From positions 5,888 through 69,887 of the forward strand of contig JAEWBN010000018.1 of assembly GCA_023391095.1 (NCBI GenBank): a stretch of DNA of 64,000 nt, given 5' to 3'. The position numbers were made by a program, and so were the translations under genes. This DNA comes from Pseudomonadota bacterium. GTDB lineage: Bacteria; Pseudomonadota; Alphaproteobacteria; Rhizobiales; Devosiaceae. This document shows positions 16,773-25,289 of the stretch, one piece after another. The notes under the pieces were generated by a model. That model was given only the letters and a program-made list of their open reading frames with translations, was not told the origin of the DNA and did not search any database. The stretch's first letter is position 1, and every line of letters begins with the position of its first letter.

Positions 16773-17972
16773 ATGCTGACCCAAGCCCTGTTCCGTGCGC
16801 TCGACAAGAAGGCCATATGGGTCATCGGCATTTTCCTCGCCGTCGCGGTCCTCGTGCCCATGGCGAACCTGCTGATCCCGCCCGGCCAGTTCGGCCACGT
16901 GCCGACCTACATGGTCTCGCTGATGGGCAAGTATCTGAGCTACGCCATCCTTGCCCTCGCCCTCGATCTGGTCTGGGGCTATTGCGGCATCCTCTCGCTG
17001 GGGCACAGCGCATTTTTTGCGCTCGGTGGCTACGCAATGGGCATGTATCTCATGCGCCAGATCGGCAGCCGAGGCGTCTATGGCAATCCCGTGCTGCCCG
17101 ACTTCATGGTTTTTCTCAACTGGAAGGAACTGCCCTGGTATTGGCAGGGCTTCGACAATTTCTGGTTCGCCTGTGCCATGGTGGTGCTGGTGCCGGGGCT
17201 TCTGGCTTTCGTCTTCGGCTTCTTCGCCTTCCGCAGCCGCGTCACCGGCGTCTATCTTTCGATCATCACCCAGGCGATGACCTTCGCCCTGCTGCTGGCC
17301 TTTTTCCGCAACGACATGGGCTTTGGCGGCAATAACGGCCTGACCGACTTCAAGGACATTCTGGGCGTGCCGGTGCAGGCGCAGACCACCCGCGTAACGC
17401 TGTTTGCGGCGACCGCCATCGCGCTGGCGCTGTCGTTCCTCGTGTGCTCGGTCATCGTCAACTCCAAGCTCGGCAAGGTCATGGTGGCGGTGCGCGACGC
17501 CGAAAGCCGCACAAGGTTCCTCGGCTACCGCGTTGAATATGTGAAACTCTTCGCCTTTACCGTATCGGCCATCATGGCCGGTGTGGCCGGTGCGCTCTAT
17601 GTGCCGCAGGTGGGCATCATCAATCCCGGCGAGTTCGATCCGGCCAATTCCATCGAAGTCGTCATCTGGACGGCAGTGGGCGGTCGCGGCACGCTGATCG
17701 GGCCGATCATCGGCGCCATCGTGGTCAACCTCGGCAAGTCCTGGTTCACCACCACCCTGCCCGAACTCTGGCTCTTTGCCCTGGGCGCGCTCTTCGTTTT
17801 CTCGACGCTCTTCCTGCCCAAGGGCATTGTCGGGGTCTGGAAACAGGTGTTCCGGCAGGGCCGCAGAGGGGCCGTGCGGCCGCAGCCGCCCACGCCGGCC
17901 CAGTCGGCCGATATCGAGCGCGGCGAAGACGCCGCCAGTTTCGGCACCCCCCAGATCAAGCCCGCGGAGTAA
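16773..17972 (+). CDS. urtC: UrtC, urea ABC transporter permease
   Basis: 399 aa LivM-type permease, the second channel subunit of the urea importer. Eight to ten hydrophobic segments are visible. Family stretches include DLVWGYCGILSLGHSAFFALGG, split here as LVWGYCGILSLGHSAF, and the loop RDAESRTRFLGYRVE that contacts the ATPases. The C-terminal 35 residues are polar and disordered-looking, as usual. urtD begins three bases after its stop. The ATG at 16773 follows the repeat element at 16624-16754, with GAAAGG about 8 bases upstream. Confidence 0.95.
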   Translation: MLTQALFRALDKKAIWVIGIFLAVAVLVPMANLLIPPGQFGHVPTYMVSLMGKYLSYAILALALDLVWGYCGILSLGHSAFFALGGYAMGMYLMRQIGSRGVYGNPVLPDFMVFLNWKELPWYWQGFDNFWFACAMVVLVPGLLAFVFGFFAFRSRVTGVYLSIITQAMTFALLLAFFRNDMGFGGNNGLTDFKDILGVPVQAQTTRVTLFAATAIALALSFLVCSVIVNSKLGKVMVAVRDAESRTRFLGYRVEYVKLFAFTVSAIMAGVAGALYVPQVGIINPGEFDPANSIEVVIWTAVGGRGTLIGPIIGAIVVNLGKSWFTTTLPELWLFALGALFVFSTLFLPKGIVGVWKQVFRQGRRGAVRPQPPTPAQSADIERGEDAASFGTPQIKPAE

Positions 17973-17975
17973 GCC

Positions 17976-18725
17976 ATGAGCACGGCACAGGATACCATGC
18001 TTTACCTCGACGGCGTTTCGGTTGCCTTCGACGGGTTCAAGGCGATCAACAACCTCTCGATCATCGTCAAACCAGCCGAAATGCTCGCCATTATCGGGCC
18101 CAACGGCGCGGGCAAGACCACGATGATGGACATCATCACCGGCAAGACGCGGCCTGACGCCGGGGCGGTGCTGTTCGATGGACGAACTGATCTCACCAGG
18201 ATGGACGAGGCGGCGATTGCCAATCTGGGCATCGGGCGGAAATTCCAGAAGCCCACCGTTTTTGAAAGCCATACCGTCTGGGACAATCTCGAAATGGCGC
18301 TGAAAACGCCGCGCGGCATCTTCTCGACACTCTTCTACAAGCCCAGCGCCAAGGATCTGGAGCGCATCACCGAAATCTTGGAAACCGTGCGCCTGCTGCC
18401 CCGCAAGGATGAGCTGGCGGCCAATCTCAGCCACGGGCAAAAGCAGTGGCTCGAAATTGGCATGCTGCTTGCACAGGACCCCAAGCTGTTGCTGGTCGAC
18501 GAACCTGTCGCCGGCATGACCGACAGCGAGACCGAGGAGACGGCCAAGTTGCTGCGCGAAATCGCCAAGACACGATCGGTTGTCGTCGTCGAGCACGACA
18601 TGAGCTTTGTGCGCGAACTGTCCTCCCGCGTCGTCTGCCTCGCCGAAGGATCGGTCCTGGCGGAGGGATCGCTGGAGCAGGTCAGCGCCAACCCCGTGGT
18701 CATCGAAAGGTATCTGGGACGATGA
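17976..18725 (+). CDS. urtD: UrtD, urea ABC transporter ATP-binding protein
   Basis: 249 aa LivG-type ATPase. Walker A GPNGAGKTT (about residue 44), signature LSHGQKQWLEIGMLL with the unusual SHGQ variant known from UrtD, Walker B LLLVDEPVAGMT, and switch His in VVEHD. It energises urea import with UrtE. Its TGA overlaps the urtE ATG by four bases, so UrtD and UrtE are likely made at equal levels. Confidence 0.95.
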   Translation: MSTAQDTMLYLDGVSVAFDGFKAINNLSIIVKPAEMLAIIGPNGAGKTTMMDIITGKTRPDAGAVLFDGRTDLTRMDEAAIANLGIGRKFQKPTVFESHTVWDNLEMALKTPRGIFSTLFYKPSAKDLERITEILETVRLLPRKDELAANLSHGQKQWLEIGMLLAQDPKLLLVDEPVAGMTDSETEETAKLLREIAKTRSVVVVEHDMSFVRELSSRVVCLAEGSVLAEGSLEQVSANPVVIERYLGR

Positions 18726-19426
18726 GCGCCGCCCTGACAATCGACACCATCGACCTCCATTACGGCGCGGCGCAGGCGCTCAAGGGCATTTCGCTGACCT
18801 GCCAGCCCGGCCGCATCACGGCCGTTTTGGGCCGGAACGGGGTCGGCAAGTCATCGACCCTGCGGGCCATTACCGGAATCAACCACATCACGGCCGGCCA
18901 GATCGCTTTTGGCGAGGATGTGCTCAAGAAAGCCCCACCCTACAAAAGGGCGCGCATGGGCATTGGCTATGTGCCACAGGGGCGGGAAATCTTTCCCCTC
19001 CTCACCGTCCGCGAAAACCTCGAAACCGGCTATGCCGGACTAGCCCGGGGCGAGCGGAACATACCGGACTATATTTTCGACCTGTTCCCCGTGCTCAAAA
19101 CCATGCTCAACCGGCGCGGCGGTGATCTCTCTGGCGGACAGCAGCAGCAACTGGCCATCGGCCGAGCGCTGGTCACCCGTCCCGAAATCCTGGTGCTGGA
19201 CGAACCCACCGAAGGCATTCAGCCTTCCATCATCAAGGATATTGGCCGCGCGCTGCAATTTCTGCGCGACGACAAGGGCATGACGATCCTTCTAGTGGAG
19301 CAGTTTCTCGATTTCTGCCGTGAGATCGCGGACGATATCTACGTCATGGACCGCGGGGAAATCATGCATGCCGGCCCTGCCAGCGACCTCGATCTTCCCG
19401 AGGTCCGTCGGCACCTGATGGTATAA
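18722..19426 (+). CDS. urtE: UrtE, urea ABC transporter ATP-binding protein
   Basis: 234 aa LivF-type ATPase, starting at the ATG that overlaps the urtD stop (ATGA). Walker A GRNGVGKSS, the LivF/UrtE stretch GYVPQGREIFPLLTVRENLE, signature LSGGQQQQLAIGRAL and Walker B LVLDEPTEGIQPS are visible. It pairs with UrtD on the cytoplasmic face of UrtBC. It ends the urt operon and is followed by a hairpin terminator shared with the converging small-protein gene. Confidence 0.95.
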   Translation: MSAALTIDTIDLHYGAAQALKGISLTCQPGRITAVLGRNGVGKSSTLRAITGINHITAGQIAFGEDVLKKAPPYKRARMGIGYVPQGREIFPLLTVRENLETGYAGLARGERNIPDYIFDLFPVLKTMLNRRGGDLSGGQQQQLAIGRALVTRPEILVLDEPTEGIQPSIIKDIGRALQFLRDDKGMTILLVEQFLDFCREIADDIYVMDRGEIMHAGPASDLDLPEVRRHLMV

Positions 19427-19432
19427 CAGCAA

Positions 19433-19455
19433 ACGCCCGGCACGAAGCCGGGCGT
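19433..19455. terminator. Terminator hairpin between urtE and the converging small secreted protein gene
   Basis: A perfect 9-base stem (ACGCCCGGC / GCCGGGCGT) with a 5-base loop lies seven bases past the urtE stop and 24 bases past the stop of the opposing gene. No strong T-run follows on either strand, though the minus side reads TTGCTGTTA. Confidence 0.6.
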
Positions 19456-19479
19456 CATGGGTAGTCTATGTCCGAACGA

Positions 19480-19797
19480 TTACTGGATCAGACCAGCAGT
19501 ACGGCAATCTTCGAGAGTGATCAGCTCGAGGTCGATGGTGGTCGACGCATTGCGAGCGGAGGTATCGTTCTCGAGGTTGGTGTTGCCGTCTTCATCGGTT
19601 TCGGGCTCGGTCGGGTCAGTGCCCGCGATATCGCCATTCTGCTCTTCAAGAGCCAGCGCATCGCACTGCGCCTGAACCTTCGGCAGGTCGGCATCGGAAA
19701 CGTCAAAGCCGGCGACCGAGGTCTGGGCATAGGCGGAACCGGCAAAAGCAACACCGGCGACGAGGGCAAGTACACTAAGGCTCGACTTGATGGTCAT
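19480..19797 (-). CDS. Small acidic secreted protein, unknown function
   Basis: 105 aa from the ATG at 19797 (AGAGG about 9 bases upstream). Residues 1-25 are a signal peptide ending GSAYAQ. The mature part is about 80 residues, strongly acidic (GTDPTEPETDEDGNTNLEND) and has just two cysteines (QAQCDAL, LEDCRTAG) that could form a disulfide in the periplasm. No family is recognised. It sits alone on the minus strand between urtE and ureD, 77 bases from the ureD start, so its promoter lies in the ureD upstream region. It could be a periplasmic helper of the urea system or an unrelated small protein. Confidence 0.72.
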   Translation of the reverse strand: MTIKSSLSVLALVAGVAFAGSAYAQTSVAGFDVSDADLPKVQAQCDALALEEQNGDIAGTDPTEPETDEDGNTNLENDTSARNASTTIDLELITLEDCRTAGLIQ

Positions 19798-19874
19798 TGG
19801 AATAACCTCTTGAAATGTCTTTTTGAAAGAGCGTTTGCTCGACCACTTAACGAGCGTATTGGCGTATCGTTGCA

Positions 19875-20717
19875 ATGAATTCTATCGCCAAAAAAAATGT
19901 GATTACGCATTCCTTGCAGCGGGCACGCGGAATTGGCCGCGTTGCTACCATCCAGCTTGAGGATCGAACGCGGCTGACAACCCTGTTTCAGGAGGGATGC
20001 GCAAAGATCCGCCTGCCCAACACCCATACCGGCGCCATGGAGGCGGTGCTGATCAATACGGCAGGCGGCCTGACCGGCGGCGATCAGCTTGCCTGGGGCG
20101 CGGAGGTTGGACCGGGTGGACATCTCATTCTCACTACCCAGGCCTGCGAGCGCAGCTACCGCTCGACCGGAGACACCGCGCAGGTCGAAACCACGATCCG
20201 GGTCGGCGAGAACGCCCATCTCGACTGGCTACCGCAGGAAACCATCCTGTTTGCCGGCAGCAAACTGGCGCGCCGTCTCGACGTGGATCTGGGAGAGGGC
20301 GCGACACTGACCGCCATCGAAGCCGTACTGCTTGGGCGCGACGCCATGGGCGAGGACGCCCGCGATGCGCTTCTGACCGACACCTGGCGCATCCGGCGCA
20401 ACGGCCGGCTGGTGCATGCCGAAGCGACCCGCCTTTCCGGCCGAGACACGGAACGCGATGGGCTCTCCCTCCTTGCAGGCTGCAATGCCTTTGCGTCCAT
20501 CGTGCATATCGCGGCCTCCGAGGACGGCGCCCAGCGCCTGGGTGACCGGCTCAAAGCCGATTTGCCGCAAGGACGTGGCATCGCGCTCAGCATAATGGGC
20601 GAAAGGATCGTCATCCGGGCCCTGGCCGAAAGCGGGCTTGCCCTGCGCCGGCTGATTGTTCCCGCACTTGTTACCCTCGCCGGCGCCGGCACGCTGCCGC
20701 GCCTCTGGCATCTCTAA
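19875..20717 (+). CDS. ureD: UreD, urease accessory protein
   Basis: 280 aa. UreD is the first accessory protein to bind the urease apoprotein and acts with UreF and UreG in nickel loading. Family stretches include RLTTLFQEGCAKIRLPNT, INTAGGLTGGD, TTQACERSYRST and WLPQETILFAGS, all typical of UreD. It opens the urease operon and diverges from the small secreted protein gene. No clear ribosome site precedes ATG 19875; a GTG eight codons in is the alternative start. Confidence 0.95.
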   Translation: MNSIAKKNVITHSLQRARGIGRVATIQLEDRTRLTTLFQEGCAKIRLPNTHTGAMEAVLINTAGGLTGGDQLAWGAEVGPGGHLILTTQACERSYRSTGDTAQVETTIRVGENAHLDWLPQETILFAGSKLARRLDVDLGEGATLTAIEAVLLGRDAMGEDARDALLTDTWRIRRNGRLVHAEATRLSGRDTERDGLSLLAGCNAFASIVHIAASEDGAQRLGDRLKADLPQGRGIALSIMGERIVIRALAESGLALRRLIVPALVTLAGAGTLPRLWHL

Positions 20718-20731
20718 GGATACGCAGACCC

Positions 20732-21034
20732 ATGAACCTCACGCCTCGCGAAAAGGACAAGCTGCTGATTGCCATGGCCGCCATTGTGGCGCGCAAGCGC
20801 CTCGAACGCGGCGTCAAGCTCAATCATCCCGAAGCCATCGCCCTGATCACCGACTTCGTGGTCGAAGGTGCTCGCGACGGCCGCCCGGTGTCCGAACTCA
20901 TGGAAGCGGGCGCCCATGTCATCAGGCGTGACCAGGTCATGGAAGGCATTGCCGAGATGATCCACGACGTTCAAGTCGAAGCCACCTTTCCCGACGGCAC
21001 CAAGCTCGTCACCGTCCACCAGCCCATCCGCTAA
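20732..21034 (+). CDS. ureA: UreA, urease gamma subunit
   Basis: 100 aa, the exact usual size. It starts MNLTPREKDKLLIAMAA and carries LNHPEAIALITDFVVEGARDG (read in two parts LNHPEAIALI and TDFVVEGARDG), DVQVEATFPDGTKLVTVHQPI at its end. It is the structural gamma chain of the (abc)3 urease that splits urea to ammonia and carbamate. It lies 14 bases after ureD and 10 bases before the ureJ-like gene. Confidence 0.97.
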   Translation: MNLTPREKDKLLIAMAAIVARKRLERGVKLNHPEAIALITDFVVEGARDGRPVSELMEAGAHVIRRDQVMEGIAEMIHDVQVEATFPDGTKLVTVHQPIR

Positions 21035-21044
21035 GGAGCCGCCC

Positions 21045-21620
21045 ATGTTCAAGCGCAGCCTGCTGGCCCTCGCCATCACCGCCGCCGCCACCATGCCCGC
21101 ATTCGCCCATCTCGATCCGGGCGAGCACGGTTCCTTTGCAGCCGGGTTCAGCCACCCCCTTTTCGGGCTCGACCATATTCTGGCCATGGCGGCCGTGGGT
21201 CTGTGGGCCGCTCAGCAGGGTGGGCGCGCGATCTGGCTCGTCCCGGCCGCATTCGTGGGCACCATGGCGCTGGGCTTTGCGCTGGCCACTGCCGGCGTCC
21301 CCCTGCCCTTTGTCGAGCCGGTCATCCTGGCTTCCGTCATCTTTGTCGGCATAGCCATTGCGCTGGCCATGCCGGTGCCGGCGCCCGCCATCGCCGCCAT
21401 GGTCGCCTTCTTCGCCTTTTTCCACGGACATGCCCATGGCGGCGAACTGGGCGAGGCCGGTGCCTGGCAGTTTGCCCTTGGTTTCATTCTCGCGACCATT
21501 GCGCTTCACGCTTCGGGCATTGCCGGGGGCCTGCTGCTTGGGCGCTTGGGCAAGGCGCTGCCGCGTGTGCTGGGCGCGGCAACGGCGCTTGGCGGCCTCT
21601 GGCTCGCCATGGGCGCCTGA
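21045..21620 (+). CDS. ureJ: HupE/UreJ family membrane protein
   Basis: 191 aa. Residues 1-20 form a signal-like segment ending MPAFAH, followed by six hydrophobic segments. The family motif HPLFGLDHILAMAAVGLWA and the His-rich loop HGHAHGGEL are present. HupE/UreJ proteins are thought to move nickel for hydrogenases or ureases; the motif histidines fit metal contact. Its place between ureA and ureB supports a urease nickel role. Transport itself is inferred from the family. Confidence 0.9.
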   Translation: MFKRSLLALAITAAATMPAFAHLDPGEHGSFAAGFSHPLFGLDHILAMAAVGLWAAQQGGRAIWLVPAAFVGTMALGFALATAGVPLPFVEPVILASVIFVGIAIALAMPVPAPAIAAMVAFFAFFHGHAHGGELGEAGAWQFALGFILATIALHASGIAGGLLLGRLGKALPRVLGAATALGGLWLAMGA

Positions 21621-21632
21621 AAGGAACCGCGC

Positions 21633-21938
21633 ATGATCCCCGGACAAGTCATCCCCGCACAGGGCGATATCGAGCTCAATGCCGGCGCGCCGCAACTGGT
21701 CATCGAAGTGGCCAATACCGGCGACCGGCCCATTCAGGTCGGTTCGCACTACCATTTCTACGAAACCAATGCGGGGCTGCGCTTCGACCGCGAAAGCACG
21801 CGCGGCATGCGGCTCGATATCGCTGCGGGCACCGCAGTCCGCTTCGAGCCGGGCCAGACGCGCGAGGTGCGACTGGTGCCGATTGCCGGCGATAGGCGGA
21901 TTTTCGGCTTTCGCCAGCTCGTCATGGGCGAGCTGTGA
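21633..21938 (+). CDS. ureB: UreB, urease beta subunit
   Basis: 101 aa, standard length. It begins MIPGQVIPAQGDIELNAG and has IEVANTGDRPIQVGSHYHF, FDRESTRGMRLDI and the end GFRQLVMGEL, all conserved in urease beta chains. It joins UreA and UreC in the enzyme core. It is separated from ureC by about 620 bases containing the 138-codon gene described next, an arrangement seen in some Rhizobiales. Confidence 0.97.
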   Translation: MIPGQVIPAQGDIELNAGAPQLVIEVANTGDRPIQVGSHYHFYETNAGLRFDRESTRGMRLDIAAGTAVRFEPGQTREVRLVPIAGDRRIFGFRQLVMGEL

Positions 21939-22037
21939 GCGGGCCGCTGCACATCTGCAAAACCGGCCCGGCGCCATGGCGCGCCGGGATAAAACCTGCT
22001 TTAAGGGCGGCCACCGACCCAGCAAGGCCGCACGCTC

Positions 22038-22454
22038 ATGACCTCACAGACCGGTTCCGAAGACAAGATCGAACAGCTCCGTCAGCGGCTGGCTGCGGTT
22101 CTCAAGGATCTGCAGGACGCCGGTCTTCAGGACCCGGAAGCGGTGGCCATGGTCGGCAGCCTGGCGTCGGACATTTGCGCCAGCCTCAAGACATCCGGCT
22201 GGGGCGACGCCAAGCAATCCATGTCGGACGCCAATTATGCCGAGCTGCTCGCAGCGTTCGAGCGGCAGGGCAATGCGCTCTACAAGGATGGCAAGGTCAA
22301 GCAGGCCTATGCTGTCCAGGCGCTTGCCGTTTCGCTGGTGGCCAGCCGTCATCGCGGGCACAAGCGCATCACCCAGGGCGAGCAATTGCTCGATGGCGTG
22401 ATCGAAGCCGCTATCCGGCACTATCAGCGCGGCGTGAAAGCCAGCGCCAACTAA
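22038..22454 (+). CDS. Conserved-looking small helical protein between ureB and ureC, unknown function
   Basis: 138 aa, soluble, no signal peptide, rich in Ala/Gln/Lys and predicted mostly helical. N-terminal part DKIEQLRQRLAAVLKDLQDAG could form a coiled coil; the second half reads like a TPR-type hairpin (ALYKDGKVKQAYAVQALAVSLVASRH). It contains one cysteine and several histidines (SRHRGHKR). I recognise no family. It shares strand and spacing with the urease genes (100 bases before, about 100 after) and is probably co-transcribed. It might be a urease assembly helper or regulator, but that rests only on position. Confidence 0.75.
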   Translation: MTSQTGSEDKIEQLRQRLAAVLKDLQDAGLQDPEAVAMVGSLASDICASLKTSGWGDAKQSMSDANYAELLAAFERQGNALYKDGKVKQAYAVQALAVSLVASRHRGHKRITQGEQLLDGVIEAAIRHYQRGVKASAN

Positions 22455-22557
22455 ACCAGACCCTTTTCATTGCAAGGCCGACCCCGACCCTGGCGCTACC
22501 TGCGCGCCGGGACGGCTCGTCATTGCCAATCCACCCGTTCTGAGCCCGGAGCCCACC

Positions 22558-24267
22558 ATGCCCGCCCGCATTTCCCGCGCCACCTATGCCGACATGTATG
22601 GCCCCACCACGGGCGACAAGGTCCGGCTCGCCGATACGGAGCTCTTCATCGAGGTCGAGAAGGATTTCACCACCTATGGCGAAGAGGTGAAGTTCGGTGG
22701 CGGCAAGGTGATCCGCGATGGCATGGGCCAGTCCCAGCGCACCCGCGCCGAAGGCGCCGTCGACACCGTCATCACCAATGCGCTGATCGTGGATTATACC
22801 GGCATCTACAAGGCCGATATCGGGCTCAAGAACGGACTGATCGCCGGCATAGGCAGGGCCGGCAATCCCGACACACAGCCGGGCGTCGACATCATCATCG
22901 GCCCTTCGACCGAAGCCATTGCGGGCGAAGGCAAGATCGTCACGGCTGGGGGCATGGACGCCCATATCCACTTCATCTGCCCCCAGCAGATCGAAGAAGC
23001 ACTGATGAGCGGCGTCACCACCATGCTCGGCGGCGGTTCTGGTCCGGCCCATGGCACACTGGCGACCACCTGCACCGGCGCCTGGCATATCGAGCGCATG
23101 ATCGAGAGCTTTGACGCTTTCCCGATGAACCTGGCGCTGGCCGGCAAGGGCAATGCCGCGGTTCCGGCGCCGCTAGAGGAAATGATCCTTTCCGGCGCCT
23201 CCTGCCTCAAGCTGCACGAGGACTGGGGCACCACCCCCGCCGCCATCGACAACTGCCTTTCGGTCGCCGACGATTATGACGTGCAGGTGATGATCCACAC
23301 CGACACGCTCAATGAAAGCGGCTTTGTCGAGGACACGGTTGGGGCCTTCAAGGGTCGCACCATTCACGCCTTCCACACCGAGGGCGCCGGCGGCGGCCAC
23401 GCTCCTGATATTTTGAAGGTCGCGGGACTGCCCAACGTCATCCCGTCCTCGACCAACCCGACCCGGCCCTACACGGTCAACACCATTGCCGAGCATCTCG
23501 ACATGCTCATGGTCTGCCATCACCTCGACCAGTCCATTCCCGAGGATGTGGCTTTTGCTGAATCCCGCATCCGCAAGGAGACCATCGCGGCCGAGGATAT
23601 TCTCCACGACATGGGCGCGCTCTCGGTCATTTCATCGGACAGCCAGGCCATGGGGCGCGTCGGGGAGGTGCTAATCCGCACCTGGCAGACGGCCGACAAG
23701 ATGAAGCGCCAGCGCGGTCGCCTGTCGGAAGAAACCGGCGACAACGACAATTTCCGCGTCCGTCGCTATATCGCCAAATACACGATCAACCCGGCCATCG
23801 CCCATGGCATGAGCCACCACATCGGCTCGGTTGAAGTGGGCAAGCGCGCTGATCTTGTCCTTTGGAACCCCGCCTTTTTCGGCGTGAAGCCGGAAATGGT
23901 GCTACTTGGCGGCTCCATCGCGGCCGCCCCCATGGGCGACCCCAACGCCTCCATCCCAACCCCGCAGCCGATGCATTACCGACCGATGTTCGGCGCCTAT
24001 GGCAAGCTGGTCGGACGTTCCTCGGTGGTCTTCATCTCGCAGGCAGCCCATGACGCGGGCCTGCGCAACCGGCTGGGCGTGGAAAAGCAGCTCCTACCCG
24101 TCTCCAATACCCGCTCGGGCATCGGCAAGGCGGCGATGAAACTCAACACCGCCACGCCCGTCATCGACGTCCATCCCGAAACCTATGAGGTTCGTGCCGA
24201 TGGCGAATTGCTGACCTGCGAACCGGCGACGGTGCTGCCCATGGCGCAGCGCTATTTCCTGTTCTGA
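22558..24267 (+). CDS. ureC: UreC, urease alpha (catalytic) subunit
   Basis: 569 aa, full length. The nickel ligands and active-site residues are present: H136 and H138 in MDAHIHFICP, K218 (carbamylated bridging lysine) in CLKLHEDWG, His in MIHTDTLNE and FHTEGAGGGH, and the flap Cys-His C320-H321 in MVCHHLD. It hydrolyses urea in the cytoplasm. The N-terminus (ARISRATYADMYGPTTGDKV) and the end (LPMAQRYFLF) match complete ureases, so the enzyme should be active if nickel is loaded. Confidence 0.98.
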   Translation: MPARISRATYADMYGPTTGDKVRLADTELFIEVEKDFTTYGEEVKFGGGKVIRDGMGQSQRTRAEGAVDTVITNALIVDYTGIYKADIGLKNGLIAGIGRAGNPDTQPGVDIIIGPSTEAIAGEGKIVTAGGMDAHIHFICPQQIEEALMSGVTTMLGGGSGPAHGTLATTCTGAWHIERMIESFDAFPMNLALAGKGNAAVPAPLEEMILSGASCLKLHEDWGTTPAAIDNCLSVADDYDVQVMIHTDTLNESGFVEDTVGAFKGRTIHAFHTEGAGGGHAPDILKVAGLPNVIPSSTNPTRPYTVNTIAEHLDMLMVCHHLDQSIPEDVAFAESRIRKETIAAEDILHDMGALSVISSDSQAMGRVGEVLIRTWQTADKMKRQRGRLSEETGDNDNFRVRRYIAKYTINPAIAHGMSHHIGSVEVGKRADLVLWNPAFFGVKPEMVLLGGSIAAAPMGDPNASIPTPQPMHYRPMFGAYGKLVGRSSVVFISQAAHDAGLRNRLGVEKQLLPVSNTRSGIGKAAMKLNTATPVIDVHPETYEVRADGELLTCEPATVLPMAQRYFLF

Positions 24268-24368
24268 GCGGATGATATCGGCTTGCAGCGTCGCGTTATC
24301 GACATGATTGTGGTCACCATGCAGGGCACTGGCGCGTCGCGCCATTGCCCCAGCCGAGGAGGACCGCC

Positions 24369-24800
24369 ATGAACACGACCCGCATCCTATGCGCCGCCGC
24401 CTTCACCCTGCTTGCCGCCCCCGTCTTCGCCCAGGGAGAGGGCGAGGCACCGGAGGCCCAGGCGCCGAGCCCGGTGGTAACGCCGGCCACTTCGGCAAGC
24501 GTCGTCCTGACCCTCGAAAGCGCCGGCAATATCGAGCGCAATGTCGTGGTTTATCAGTGCGACACCGGCGAAAGCCTAGCGGTCCAGTATATCAACGCGG
24601 CACCCAATTTCCTCGCCATCGTCCCCGTGGATGGCCAAAACCATGTGTTTGCGACGACCATCTCCGCCTCGGGCGCGCGCTATGTGTCGGGCCCCTATGA
24701 ATGGTGGAGCCACCAGGGCGAAGGCACGCTGCGCGACCTGATGCAGGACGAGGACGCCGAGCCGCTCGCCAGCTGCAACGAAGTCGGCAACACACCGTAA
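24369..24800 (+). CDS. MliC-type secreted protein (C-type lysozyme inhibitor family) inside the urease operon
   Basis: 143 aa from the ATG at 24369 (GAGGAGGA about 7 bases upstream). Residues 1-20 are a signal peptide ending APVFAQ; a Glu/Pro-rich linker follows. The core (NVVVYQCDTGESLAVQYIN, then FLAIVPVDGQ, YVSGPYEWWSHQGEGTLRD) has the MliC pattern Y.C..G..L.V.Y and Y.W..G...L, plus a second Cys near the end (LASCNE) for the family disulfide. MliC proteins inhibit lysozyme in the periplasm. There is no lipobox, so it is periplasmic rather than lipid-anchored. It sits between ureC and ureE, which is odd for its role. Confidence 0.82.
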   Translation: MNTTRILCAAAFTLLAAPVFAQGEGEAPEAQAPSPVVTPATSASVVLTLESAGNIERNVVVYQCDTGESLAVQYINAAPNFLAIVPVDGQNHVFATTISASGARYVSGPYEWWSHQGEGTLRDLMQDEDAEPLASCNEVGNTP

Positions 24801-24815
24801 GATCAAGGACTATTC

Positions 24816-25289
24816 ATGCACCGTGTCACTGCACTGCTCGAACCCGGCCAAGGCACAGGCCTGCCCTTTGACATGGTCGTGCTCGAGCATGACGAGCGCC
24901 GCGTTCGCCGAAAGCTCCTGCGGTGTGTGCATGGCGACGAGGTGCTGGTCGATTTCCCGCAGACGGTCACGCTGGAGCCGCGGCAGTTGCTGCAGCTCGA
25001 AGACGGGCGCACGGTGGAAGTCATAGCCGCCGAAGAACTGCTCTACGAAATCCGGGCGCGCGATGCTGGACATCTGCTCCGGCTGGCTTGGCATATCGGT
25101 AATCGCCATACGCCGGCCCAGCTGGAAGAAAGCCGAATCCTGATCAAGCGCGACCATGTGCTCAAGACCATGCTGGAAGGCTTGGGCGCGCGCGTGGTCA
25201 ATGTGTCCGAACCCTTCTTTGCCGAACACGGCGCCTACCACAGCCACAGCCATGCCGATGCCGGCCACGCGCTGCTGGTCCGCCGTTGA
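24816..25289 (+). CDS. ureE: UreE, urease nickel-carrier accessory protein
   Basis: 157 aa. UreE is the nickel chaperone that hands metal to UreG. It has the N-terminal chaperone-like fold (LPFDMVVLEHDERRVRRKL) and the metal-binding domain with LAWHIGNRHTPAQLE, in which the conserved His lies at about position 93. The C-terminal tail is short but has HSHSH, a modest His cluster rather than the long His tail of Klebsiella UreE. Its TGA overlaps the TTG start of ureF. Confidence 0.94.
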   Translation: MHRVTALLEPGQGTGLPFDMVVLEHDERRVRRKLLRCVHGDEVLVDFPQTVTLEPRQLLQLEDGRTVEVIAAEELLYEIRARDAGHLLRLAWHIGNRHTPAQLEESRILIKRDHVLKTMLEGLGARVVNVSEPFFAEHGAYHSHSHADAGHALLVRR

